From assembly GCA_964511185.1 (NCBI GenBank), contig CAZEDU010000157.1, positions 1-10,248 of the forward strand: 10,248 nt of DNA, given 5' to 3'. The first letter of the stretch is position 1. Each line of letters opens with the position of its first letter. This document shows, in pieces, positions 1 to 6,568 of this stretch. The notes under the pieces were generated by a model. It had not been told where the DNA came from, searched no databases, and worked only from the letters and a program-made list of their open reading frames with translations. This DNA comes from CAZEDU01 sp964511185 (GTDB lineage Bacteria; Myxococcota; Myxococcia; Myxococcales; Myxococcaceae). A program made the translations under genes and the position numbers.

Positions 1-45
1 GACCGCCAGAGCACGACGTGCCTGAAATGCCCGTGCACCGAACAT
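1..45 (-). CDS. 5' end of a probable exported protein (partial)
   Basis: The first 15 codons of a leftward gene that runs off the window edge. It reads MFGARAFQARRALAV from an ATG at 45-43. A GAGG Shine-Dalgarno at 52-55 with a 6-nt spacer supports the start. The stop of the upstream receptor gene lies only 18 bp away, so the two are almost certainly co-transcribed. The N-terminus has several arginines followed by the start of a hydrophobic run (ALAV), as in the n- and early h-region of a signal peptide or a first membrane segment. Too little is present to name the family. Because the receptor is paired with a MauG/MbnH-like enzyme, an MbnP-like metal-binding protein is one possibility, but nothing in these 15 residues proves it. 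Confidence 0.6.
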   Translation of the reverse strand, partial: MFGARAFQARRALAV

Positions 46-63
46 GGAGGTCCTCACGTCCTG

Positions 64-2139
64 CTAGTAGGTGAACTTGATCTCGCCAAACAGCCCGAGG
101 CCGGGCGCCGGAAAGCCCAACGACTCCTCGTACTGCGCGTCGAACAGGTTGGTCGCCAAGAGCGACGCCGACAGCCCTTCGGCCAGGTTCACGCCGGCGC
201 GCGCGCTGACCGTCAGGTACGGCGGCAGGCGGACGTGCCCCGCCGCCGCCCCGGTGGCCGGGTCGATCAGGAAGCCCGGGTCCTGCCGCGAGGCCACGAA
301 GAGCGCGTAGAGGTCGAAGAAGAGCCGCTCCCCGCGCGCGGTGTGGCCGCGCAGGAAGAAGCGGTGCTCCGGCGCGTAGTCGAGCGGCTGCGCTCCGCCC
401 GGCCCGCCCACCGAGCGCGCCCGCAGATACTGATAGCCCAGGTCGACGCGCGACTGGACCGACGGCGCGAACAGCGACGTCTCGGCCTCGGCGCCGAGGA
501 TGCGCGCGCTCCCTCCGTTCTGGAACTGCGAGAGCGAGCCGAAGAGGAACTCTTGGTCGATGAGGTTGCGGGCGTACTCGTAGAACCCGGTGGCCGACAG
601 CTTCACCTGGTTCTTCACCACCCAGTAGTCGGCGGCGAGCTCGAAGGAGTCCATCGTCTCGGCGGTGAGCTGGGGGTTGCCGATGAGCGTCGCGCCGTAC
701 ATCTGCTGGTTGATGGCGAGCTCGGCGAGCGACGGCGCGCGGAAGGAGTGGCCATAGCGCGCGGTGAGCGAGAGCGGGTCGACCGGCTGGAAGATGATCG
801 CCGCGCGCGGGCTCAGGTGTGAGCTGGGCCGCTGCCACACGCGCGACGACATGACGATCTGGTCGTAGCGCAGCCCCGCGAACACCAGCCAGCGGTTGAT
901 CGGCCGCGCCTCGGCGTCGACGAACACGCCGGCGATGGTCGCGCCCAGGTCGTCCGGGGTGAGCCCTTCGAGGACGTTGCGGTTGTTCACCGCGTCGAGC
1001 TTCAGGTCGGCGCCCGCGGTGAGCGTGACCGGCCGGGTGGTGTAGACGCCGCGCGCCTCCACCCCGACGCGCCGGCGCTTCCCGAGCGAGGGCTGAAGCT
1101 CCCGGGTGATCTGGTTCTGCAGGAACACCTCGCGCCGCTTGAAGTTGACGTAGCCTTCCGCCACGAGCGAGAGCGCGTCGCTGATCTTCTGATCGACGGT
1201 GGCGCTCGCGTTGAAGCTCTCGACCGCCTCGCTGTCGTTGGGCGTGTAGTGGCAGCGGCCGCAGTTGCCGACGGTGGTGAAGACCTTCCCGCCTGGCCGG
1301 CCGATGTTCGCGTTGGTGTAGCCGACGTCGACCGTGGCGCTCGCGTAGGTCGCCCGGCCCGAGACGTGCTGCACGCGCGTCCACTCGTTGCGGTCGACGA
1401 TCCCGCGCGAGGGATCATTGAGCAACTGCGGTCCGTCGCTGCGCAGCCCGTAGTAGTTCACCAGCCCCCCGAAGCCGCCGGCCTTCCCCGCGGCGGTCGC
1501 CTGCGCGCGGTAAGTACCCCACTGTCCGGCCATCGCGCGGACGTCCGCTCCGACGTGGTGGCCTTCCCGGATCAGATCGTCCGGGCGCCGCGTCACCAGG
1601 TTGATGACCCCGCCAAACGCGTTCGAGCCGTACATCGACGAGCCGGGCCCGCGCAGCACCTCGACCTTCTTCACGTTGACCAGCGGCGTCGTCTCGTCGG
1701 GATAGAAGATGCCGGTCCACGGATCGGTCTCGGGCCGGCCGTCCTTGAGCAGCAGCATGCGGTTCGACAGGAAGTTGGACGAGAGTCCGCGCACGCCGAT
1801 GACCGACTTGCGCATCGCCCCGCGCCGGCAGCTGAGCTGGCTGTACTGGAGCGCGTCGCACAGGGTGAGCTGCCCCGTGCCTTCGATGTCGTCGGCCGAA
1901 AAGACGGTCACCGCGACCGGCACCGCCGCGATCGACTGCTCCCGCTTCGACGCCGTGCTCACCGTCGTGTTGAGCAGCGCCTCGAGGTCGAGCTCGGTCA
2001 CGTCTGCGGGGGCTGCAGCCTCTGCGCCGCGCTCTGCGCTTTCTGCGTCAGCCGCAGACTGTGCGCGCGTCGTCGACGGCCCGACCACGAGCAAACCGAC
2101 GAAAAGCCAGCCTGCCCCAACGGCGAGTGGCCTGCGCAT
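64..2139 (-). CDS. TonB-dependent outer-membrane receptor
   Basis: 691-aa outer-membrane active-transport receptor, powered by the inner-membrane TonB-ExbB-ExbD complex. A signal peptide covers about residues 1-26 (hydrophobic core LFVGLLVV, cleavage plausible after TTRA). It is followed by a short acidic/Ala-rich segment and the family-typical stretch ELDLEALLNTTVSTASKREQ. The plug domain spans about 70-185, with the hallmark VLRGPGSSMYGSNAFGGVINLVT at about 161-183. A 22-strand barrel is inferred for about 186-691, with SFRAPSLAEL and a C-terminal NLFDAQYEESLGFPAPG segment and aromatic final residue (Tyr). The start is supported by GGAGG at 2145-2149, 5 nt upstream of ATG. Two oddities: a CGRCH motif at residues 293-297 in the first part of the barrel, and two Cys (94, 104) in the plug. 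The substrate cannot be read from sequence. The divergent di-heme enzyme and nearby copper genes make a metal chelate, copper or heme compound plausible (inference). Confidence 0.93.
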   Translation of the reverse strand: MRRPLAVGAGWLFVGLLVVGPSTTRAQSAADAESAERGAEAAAPADVTELDLEALLNTTVSTASKREQSIAAVPVAVTVFSADDIEGTGQLTLCDALQYSQLSCRRGAMRKSVIGVRGLSSNFLSNRMLLLKDGRPETDPWTGIFYPDETTPLVNVKKVEVLRGPGSSMYGSNAFGGVINLVTRRPDDLIREGHHVGADVRAMAGQWGTYRAQATAAGKAGGFGGLVNYYGLRSDGPQLLNDPSRGIVDRNEWTRVQHVSGRATYASATVDVGYTNANIGRPGGKVFTTVGNCGRCHYTPNDSEAVESFNASATVDQKISDALSLVAEGYVNFKRREVFLQNQITRELQPSLGKRRRVGVEARGVYTTRPVTLTAGADLKLDAVNNRNVLEGLTPDDLGATIAGVFVDAEARPINRWLVFAGLRYDQIVMSSRVWQRPSSHLSPRAAIIFQPVDPLSLTARYGHSFRAPSLAELAINQQMYGATLIGNPQLTAETMDSFELAADYWVVKNQVKLSATGFYEYARNLIDQEFLFGSLSQFQNGGSARILGAEAETSLFAPSVQSRVDLGYQYLRARSVGGPGGAQPLDYAPEHRFFLRGHTARGERLFFDLYALFVASRQDPGFLIDPATGAAAGHVRLPPYLTVSARAGVNLAEGLSASLLATNLFDAQYEESLGFPAPGLGLFGEIKFTY

Positions 2140-2180
2140 TCACCCCTCCCAGGTGCGCTTTTCGAGTTAGCCTACCGCCT
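2140..2180. promoter_or_regulatory. 41-bp divergent intergenic region (receptor / di-heme enzyme)
   Basis: The only non-coding DNA between the two divergent start codons (ATG at 2139 leftward, GTG at 2181 rightward). It holds the leftward ribosome-binding site GGAGG. There is no convincing Shine-Dalgarno for the rightward gene. The segment TTAGCCTA at about 2167-2174 could serve as a weak -10 element for the rightward gene, giving a leaderless or nearly leaderless mRNA, but no recognisable -35 accompanies it. The promoters for each gene must lie partly inside this gap or inside the opposite gene, so coordinated control of the pair is likely. No obvious operator palindrome is seen. Confidence 0.35.
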
Positions 2181-3308
2181 GTGTTGCGCCGCGAACAGTT
2201 CCTTCTTCTCGTCCTGACAGCGGTTTTCGCCTCTTCCAGCTGCGCCGAGCAGCCCTTTCCCAACGAGGAAGAGCTCACCCAGCTCAAGGGGCTCCTCAAG
2301 CTGAAGACGCCCCCGCGCGCGCCGACCAACGCGTGGGCCGACTCCCCGCAAGCCGCCGCGCTCGGGAGCAAGATTTTCGCCGACCCGGGGCTGTCGTCCT
2401 GCGGCACAGTGGCCTGCACCAGCTGTCACCCCGCGCCCAGCTTCGTCATCCAGGCGCAGTACGGCTTCGGCTGCCACGCCCGCCGCACGCTTCGAAACCC
2501 GCCCACCCTGCTGAACGTCGCCTTCCGCCGCTGGCTCTACTGGGACGGGCGCAAGGACGTGCTGTGGTCTCACCCCACGCTCCCGCTCTTGCGCGACTTC
2601 GAGATGAACGCGACGCCCGAGCTGGTTCGCGATCGCATGCAGGAGAAGTACGCGGCGGAGTACGAGGCGCTCTTCTCGACCGCGCCGAAGGACGAGACGG
2701 ACCTGATGCGCGTGCTCGCGAACGTGGGCAAGGCCCTCGAGGCGTACCAGCGCACGTTGATCCAGGTGGACGCCGTGTTCGACGACGACCTTTCGCGCTT
2801 CCTCGCCGCGGTCGAGACCGACACCGCGGAGAAGGATCCCGCCCACCTCGGGCTCAAGACGTACGTGCGCACCGCGCGCTGCATCGTGTGCCACAAGGGG
2901 CCGATGCTGAGCGACGACAGCTTTCACAACATCGGCGTCGCCGAGCTGGGCGCGCCCGATCCCGGCCGCGCCGAGGGCATCGTCGAGGTGCAGAACGACC
3001 CGCTCAACAGCGCGAGCATCTACAGCGACAACCGCGCCGAGGGCGCCGCGCGGCTGGCGAAGCTGGGCGAGGAGAACCCGGAGGACATCCTGGGCGCGTT
3101 CAAGACGCCGACCTTGCGGAACATCACCGTCTCGGCGCCCTACATGCACAACGGGGCGATTGAAACGTTGGACGAAGTCATCGCGTTCTACGACCGCGGC
3201 GGTGACGAAGACGGCACCTTCGCCGGCAAGCGCGCCGAGTCGATTCAAAAGCTGAACCTGACCGCGGAGCAGAAGCAGGCGCTGGTCGAGTTGCTCCAGT
3301 CGCTCTGA
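2181..3308 (+). CDS. MauG/MbnH-like di-heme c-type cytochrome (CCP superfamily) lipoprotein
   Basis: 375-aa periplasmic or membrane-anchored di-heme protein of the bacterial cytochrome c peroxidase/MauG family. GTG at 2181 is chosen because it begins the signal sequence LRREQFLLLVLTAVF directly; an in-frame ATG at 2061 would lie inside the receptor gene. Cys21 after ASSS is a possible though atypical lipidation site. Heme 1 is C79-TS-C82-H83; heme 2 is C234-IV-C237-H238. The YWDGR motif contributes Trp121, the inter-heme Trp of the family. Pro135 and Glu141 sit at +14 and +20 from it, as Pro107 and Glu113 do in MauG. The C-terminal motif FKTPTLRN...APYMHNG holds His323. The residue 14 positions later, Met in classical peroxidases, is Tyr337, matching the His-Tyr heme of MauG. 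The active-site Gln expected at +10 from Trp is His131. These comparisons are from memory of the family. It may oxidise or modify a partner protein rather than detoxify peroxide (inference). Confidence 0.85.
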   Translation: MLRREQFLLLVLTAVFASSSCAEQPFPNEEELTQLKGLLKLKTPPRAPTNAWADSPQAAALGSKIFADPGLSSCGTVACTSCHPAPSFVIQAQYGFGCHARRTLRNPPTLLNVAFRRWLYWDGRKDVLWSHPTLPLLRDFEMNATPELVRDRMQEKYAAEYEALFSTAPKDETDLMRVLANVGKALEAYQRTLIQVDAVFDDDLSRFLAAVETDTAEKDPAHLGLKTYVRTARCIVCHKGPMLSDDSFHNIGVAELGAPDPGRAEGIVEVQNDPLNSASIYSDNRAEGAARLAKLGEENPEDILGAFKTPTLRNITVSAPYMHNGAIETLDEVIAFYDRGGDEDGTFAGKRAESIQKLNLTAEQKQALVELLQSL

Positions 3309-3324
3309 TGCCCCACTGTTGGGC

Positions 3325-3510
3325 ATGGCCACCCACACCACGCCCCACCCGCCTGGCGAGAAGCTCCGCAGCGCGATTCGCTGGTTCGCCGAGCAGCGCA
3401 AGGAAAACCCCGACAAGAAGCTCGCGCAGCTGATCGACGAAGCTTCGATGCGCTTCGATCTGTCGCCGCTCGAAGCCCAGACCCTCGCGGGGCTCGCGCG
3501 GGACGCTTAG
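3325..3510 (+). CDS. small hypothetical protein (61 aa)
   Basis: Starts at ATG 3325 (MATHTTPHPP...) and ends at TAG 3508-3510. A TTG two codons earlier (3319) is an alternative start. After a short Pro/His-rich leader, residues ~12-60 look like a compact helical domain: EKLRSAIRWFAEQRKENP, then LAQLIDEASMRFDLSPLEAQTL. This charged-helix/LIDEA/FDLSP pattern resembles small conserved proteins of delta-proteobacteria, but I cannot name the family or assign a function. It follows the di-heme gene by 16 bp on the same strand with no clear Shine-Dalgarno, so translation is probably coupled. The last codons share the sequence TTAG with the convergent multicopper oxidase stop. The clean helical composition argues that it is a real gene, not a chance ORF. 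Confidence 0.65.
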   Translation: MATHTTPHPPGEKLRSAIRWFAEQRKENPDKKLAQLIDEASMRFDLSPLEAQTLAGLARDA

Positions 3511-4859
3511 CTCCGCCGTCCCATGCCGTCCTCGACCGGGAGCGGCTGTGCGGGGTCGACGCCGTCGCGCTTCAAGTCCGCCGGCCGCGCGGTCGTGGCC
3601 AGGGTGCCCTTCGGGTTCTCGTACCAGCCGGGGTCGCCGTCCCCCTTCAAGCGGTCGCGCACCTTGAGCACGGTGAACATTCCCCCCATCGTGATGTAGT
3701 CGTGCGGCCCGCGCGCGCCGACCATGGGGATGCTGTTCGCCGGGTTCTTCATGCCCATGTCGCCCATGTCCCCCATGCCGTGGTGGCCCATCGTCATGTA
3801 GTCGGGCAGCACCTCGCGCACCTGCTCGTCGAGCCCCTGGGTCGAGACGCCGATCATGTTCGGGAGCGCGTGGCCCATCTGGTTCATCACGTGATGGGTC
3901 ATGTGGCAGTGCATCGCCCAGTCGCCCGGCACGTCGGCGACGAACTCGACCGTGCGCGTGCTGCCCGTCGGCACCAGCACCGTCGTCTCGGGCCACTGCC
4001 CCGCCGCGGGGATCACCCCGCCGTCCGTCTCCGTGACGCGGAACTGGTAGCCGTGCAGGTGAATGGGGTGGTGGTCCATCGCGCTCAGGTTCCCGAAGCG
4101 GATGCGCACACGCTGACCGGTCTTCACCACCAGCGGCTCGGTGCCGGGGAACGCCTTGGCGTTCATCGTCAGCACGTTGAAGTCCTTCATCTCGTTCGGG
4201 TCGGGCCGGCGCGCGCCCGGACGAATCGCCCACTCGTGCAGCATGATGGCGAAGTCGCGATCCACCGGCGCGCGCGGCCGGCGCGGGTGCACCACGAACA
4301 TGCCCACCATGCCCAGCGCCATCTGGGTCATCTCGTCGTGGTGCGAGTGGTACATGAACGTGCCGTGCTGGCGGAGCGTGAACTCGTACTGGAACGTCTC
4401 GCCGGGCTGAATGGCCTTCTGGTTGAGGCCGCCGACGCCGTCCATTCCGTTCGGCAGCAAGAGCCCGTGCCAGTGCACCGTGGTCGGGGCCGGCAGCCGG
4501 TTGGTGACGTAGAAGCGCACGCGCTCGCCTTCGACCGCTTCGATGAGCGGCCCGTGCACGCGCCCGTTGTAGCCCCAGCACAGCGCCTTGAGCCCTGGCG
4601 CGAACTCGTGCTCGACCTCCTCGGCCACCAGGTGAAAGACCTTCACCCTGTTCACCACGCGCCAAGGGAGCTTCGCGCCGTTCGGCACCAACACCGGCCG
4701 GTAGTCCCGGTTCGGCGCCGCGGCGGGCAACGCCTCCGCCACGCGCGGCGCGACGAGCAACGCGCCAGCCGCCAAGCCCGAGCTGGTCACCAGGACCTCG
4801 CGCCGAGACATCCCGTCGTCGGATCGGGATCGCTCGTGTTCATCGTCCATGTGCGCCAT
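3507..4859 (-). CDS. Tat-exported multicopper oxidase with Met-rich C-terminal region
   Basis: 450-aa periplasmic multicopper oxidase, probably a cuprous/metal oxidase in copper tolerance. ATG 4859 is chosen because AGGAG lies at 4864-4868 with a 4-nt spacer; ATGs at 4850 and 4811 are weaker. A twin-arginine signal (SRREVLV at 18-24, then a hydrophobic run to ~42) indicates export after cytoplasmic folding. All copper motifs are present: HWHG (129-132), HSHH (171-174), HPIHLHG (264-270) and H317-C-H...H323...M328, a complete type 1 site with Met axial ligand. The first domain has HSHH with no Cys, so only the second carries type 1 copper. The protein seems to have two cupredoxin domains rather than three. 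A Met/His-rich stretch (355-370) follows, typical of Cu(I)-binding segments in CueO/CopA-like oxidases, and then a conserved MGGMFTVLKV tail. The start overlaps the upstream TolC-like gene by 20 bp. Myxococcus Cuo proteins are likely functional analogues (inference). Confidence 0.9.
   Translation of the reverse strand: MAHMDDEHERSRSDDGMSRREVLVTSSGLAAGALLVAPRVAEALPAAAPNRDYRPVLVPNGAKLPWRVVNRVKVFHLVAEEVEHEFAPGLKALCWGYNGRVHGPLIEAVEGERVRFYVTNRLPAPTTVHWHGLLLPNGMDGVGGLNQKAIQPGETFQYEFTLRQHGTFMYHSHHDEMTQMALGMVGMFVVHPRRPRAPVDRDFAIMLHEWAIRPGARRPDPNEMKDFNVLTMNAKAFPGTEPLVVKTGQRVRIRFGNLSAMDHHPIHLHGYQFRVTETDGGVIPAAGQWPETTVLVPTGSTRTVEFVADVPGDWAMHCHMTHHVMNQMGHALPNMIGVSTQGLDEQVREVLPDYMTMGHHGMGDMGDMGMKNPANSIPMVGARGPHDYITMGGMFTVLKVRDRLKGDGDPGWYENPKGTLATTARPADLKRDGVDPAQPLPVEDGMGRRS
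3686..3804 (-). repeat. 17-nt direct repeat inside the multicopper oxidase gene
   Basis: CCATCGTGATGTAGTCG at 3686-3702 and CCATCGTCATGTAGTCG at 3788-3804 (+ strand) differ at one base in 17. They are spaced 102 nt, exactly 34 codons, so they are in frame. They encode DYITMG (387-392) and DYMTMG (353-358), flanking the Met-rich segment. A small internal duplication or conserved structural repeat is possible; chance convergence of Met-rich coding is the alternative. Confidence 0.5.
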
Positions 4860-6240
4860 GGGGCTCCTGTCCTTCCTTCTGCGACTCGCTCGGCGCCGCC
4901 ACCCGGCCACCCATCACCTGCTCCAGCTCGGCGCGCGCGACCCAGTAGTCCCGCAGCGCCTCCACGTGTCCGCGCCGCGCCTCGAGCTGCGCCTGCTTGG
5001 CCGAGAGCAGCTCGTACAGGCCGATCTGCATCGCGTTGTATTGAAGCTGCGACTGCTCGAGCACCTTCTCGCGGAGCGGCACGAGCACGCTCTCGTAACG
5101 CTCGACGATCTTCCGGGCAGACAACAGCTGCAGGCGCGCCAGCCGGACGTGCGAGCGGACGTCGACCGCCAACCCCTGAAGGCGAATCCGCGCCTGCCGT
5201 TGCTGCGCCTCCAGCCGGGCGATCTCCGCTTGCCGCTGGTCGAAGATCGGCAGCTCGAGCGTGAGCGAAGGCCCCACCAGGCGCGGGCCGATGGGATCTT
5301 GGTGAACGTGCGCGCCGATCTCCACCAGCCCGGTGAGCCGCGAGGTCTTGGCGAGCGTGACGGCCTTGTCCATCAGCTCGGCTTGCAGGCGGGCGGCCGT
5401 CACGTCCAGGCGCTGCCGCAGCGCGGTCGCTTCGATCTTCTCCGCCTCGGGCTCCTCGGCCGGGAGCTTCGGGAGCGCTTCGGCCAGCCGCCAGTCGGCC
5501 TGCGTCCCCCACAGCCCTAACGCGCGGTTCAGCTCTTCCCGCAGCCGGGCGAGCTCGAGCTCCTCGCGCGCGAGCCGGAGCGCGTTGTCTTCGTGCGCGG
5601 CCCGCTCCGACGCGCGGGCGAGCTCGGTGATGTTTCCGGCGCGGTGCTGTCGATCCGCCAACAGCGCCGCCGACGCGCTGGCCTTGCTGGCCGCCACCTG
5701 CAGCTCGACGATCTGCGCCTGGCACTGCACCGCGACGACGAGCTTGGAGATCCGGTGCGCGACCTCGATCGCCTTCTGGGCGAGCCGCTGCACGTCGGCG
5801 GCGAACTGCCGCTCGGCGATGCGCTTGCGCAGCGGCAGCACGAGGAGGTCGAGGAACCCATAGACGAGCGAGAGCTCCGTCTCGACGTGCCCGCCGCTGT
5901 TGCCGACCGGGTAGCCCCAGGAGATGCCGAAGGACGGGTTCTTGAGCAGCCCCGCTTGCAGCAGATCGGCCTGCGACACGTCGAGCGCGGCGTAGGCGTC
6001 CTGCAGCTCCGGGCTGTTGACCAGGCCGATCTCGATCGCGCCCTGCCGGGTCATGCCCGACGCGAGCCGCTCCCGCACCCACTCGGCGATTTGATCGTCC
6101 TCCGGCGTCCCCTTCGCCCACAGCGAGCGGGAGCCGGTCCGGGCTTCGACGATCCGCGCGACCTCGTCGTGGCCGCGCTCCTTCGACACGGTGGCGCAGC
6201 CCGCGAGCAGCAACACCGCCCCGAGGCCGACGGCCCGCAT
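4840..6240 (-). CDS. TolC/CusC-type outer-membrane efflux lipoprotein
   Basis: 466-aa outer-membrane factor forming the exit duct of a tripartite efflux system. The start at ATG 6240 is chosen because it begins a perfect lipoprotein signal, MRAVGLGAVLLLAGC, with lipidated Cys15. A longer in-frame ORF to 6510 would only translate the antisense-like Arg-rich frame of the upstream gene. Two OEP repeats are seen: about 50-245 (SPELQDAYAALDVSQADLLQAGLLKNPS early; LPLRKRIAERQFAADVQRLA mid) and about 260-455 (RQRLDVTAARLQAELMDKAV; QLQYNAMQIGLYELLSAKQAQLEARR). Long amphipathic helices form the periplasmic tunnel and short strands the barrel. Length fits the CusC/NodT class. It overlaps the upstream metal-binding lipoprotein stop by one base (TGATG) and the downstream oxidase start by 20 bp, so the three are translationally coupled. 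Its cognate RND pump and adaptor are not in this window. Confidence 0.9.
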   Translation of the reverse strand: MRAVGLGAVLLLAGCATVSKERGHDEVARIVEARTGSRSLWAKGTPEDDQIAEWVRERLASGMTRQGAIEIGLVNSPELQDAYAALDVSQADLLQAGLLKNPSFGISWGYPVGNSGGHVETELSLVYGFLDLLVLPLRKRIAERQFAADVQRLAQKAIEVAHRISKLVVAVQCQAQIVELQVAASKASASAALLADRQHRAGNITELARASERAAHEDNALRLAREELELARLREELNRALGLWGTQADWRLAEALPKLPAEEPEAEKIEATALRQRLDVTAARLQAELMDKAVTLAKTSRLTGLVEIGAHVHQDPIGPRLVGPSLTLELPIFDQRQAEIARLEAQQRQARIRLQGLAVDVRSHVRLARLQLLSARKIVERYESVLVPLREKVLEQSQLQYNAMQIGLYELLSAKQAQLEARRGHVEALRDYWVARAELEQVMGGRVAAPSESQKEGQEPHGAHGR

Positions 6241-6560
6241 CAGGGGTGATCTCCGTGCGAGCGCGCCGCGCCCGCGTCGGGCGCCTCCTCTTTCACGAGC
6301 TTCATGCCACACTTCGGGCACCGGTCGGGCGCGTCGCTGCGAACCTCCGGGTGCATCGGGCAGACGTACGCGCCCGTCGTTGCGACGGATGGGGCCGCGG
6401 GCGCCGGCGCGCTCGCGGTCAGCACGCCCGGCACGGCGAGCGGGGCCGACGCGGGGGCGTCGGGGTTCGCGGCGTCTCGATCCGGCTGGGGAGCAGGCGC
6501 CGAGGCGCACGCCAACAGCCCGATCGTCGCCGCGGTGGCCAAGAGCCCAAGGGACCGCAT
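6240..6560 (-). CDS. lipoprotein with heavy-metal-binding domain
   Basis: 106-aa small lipoprotein. Signal sequence MRSLGLLATAATIGLLAC with lipobox Cys18. Residues ~19-62 are a flexible Ala/Pro-rich linker. The C-terminal domain is a classic heavy-metal-binding module: YVCPMHPEVRSDAPDRCPKCGM, Cys67, His70, Cys81, Cys84, Met86. The same module precedes many CusB/membrane-fusion proteins and P-type copper ATPases. Here it stands alone, so it is likely a periplasmic or surface copper/metal-delivery or sequestration protein feeding the oxidase and the TolC-type channel. The tail SHGDHP adds further His. The gene starts 8 bp after the DUF4870 gene stop and ends one base into the next gene's start, with no strong ribosome-binding site of its own. 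Metal preference (Cu, Ag, Zn) cannot be determined from the sequence. Confidence 0.88.
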   Translation of the reverse strand: MRSLGLLATAATIGLLACASAPAPQPDRDAANPDAPASAPLAVPGVLTASAPAPAAPSVATTGAYVCPMHPEVRSDAPDRCPKCGMKLVKEEAPDAGAARSHGDHP

Positions 6561-6568
6561 GGGCGCGC

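Noticed and set aside
2061..2180. Longer N-terminus for the di-heme protein
   Set aside because: It would add 40 Arg/Pro-rich residues before the signal sequence and lie inside the receptor's signal-peptide coding region.
2181..3308. Calling this a plain peroxide-detoxifying cytochrome c peroxidase
   Set aside because: The Tyr in place of the ligand Met and the MauG-like residue spacing make the MauG/MbnH branch a better description, although general annotation would say cytochrome c peroxidase.
3308..3324. ATG overlapping the di-heme stop (TGATG) as start of the next gene
   Set aside because: It is out of frame with the 61-aa ORF, and its own frame gives an Arg/Pro/Ser-rich sequence without support.
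2172..3416. Long reverse-strand ORF of 414 codons opposite the di-heme gene
   Set aside because: It is the GC-rich antisense frame of a gene with intact heme motifs. Its translation is Arg/Val/Leu-rich low-complexity with no recognisable domain.
3702..5264. Forward ORF of 520 codons opposite the oxidase and TolC-like genes
   Set aside because: Its His/Arg/Val-rich translation is an antisense artefact crossing two real genes on the other strand that carry copper and OEP motifs.
6241..6510. Longer N-terminus for the TolC-like protein
   Set aside because: It overlaps the metal-binding lipoprotein gene out of frame and would bury the perfect LLLAGC lipoprotein signal.
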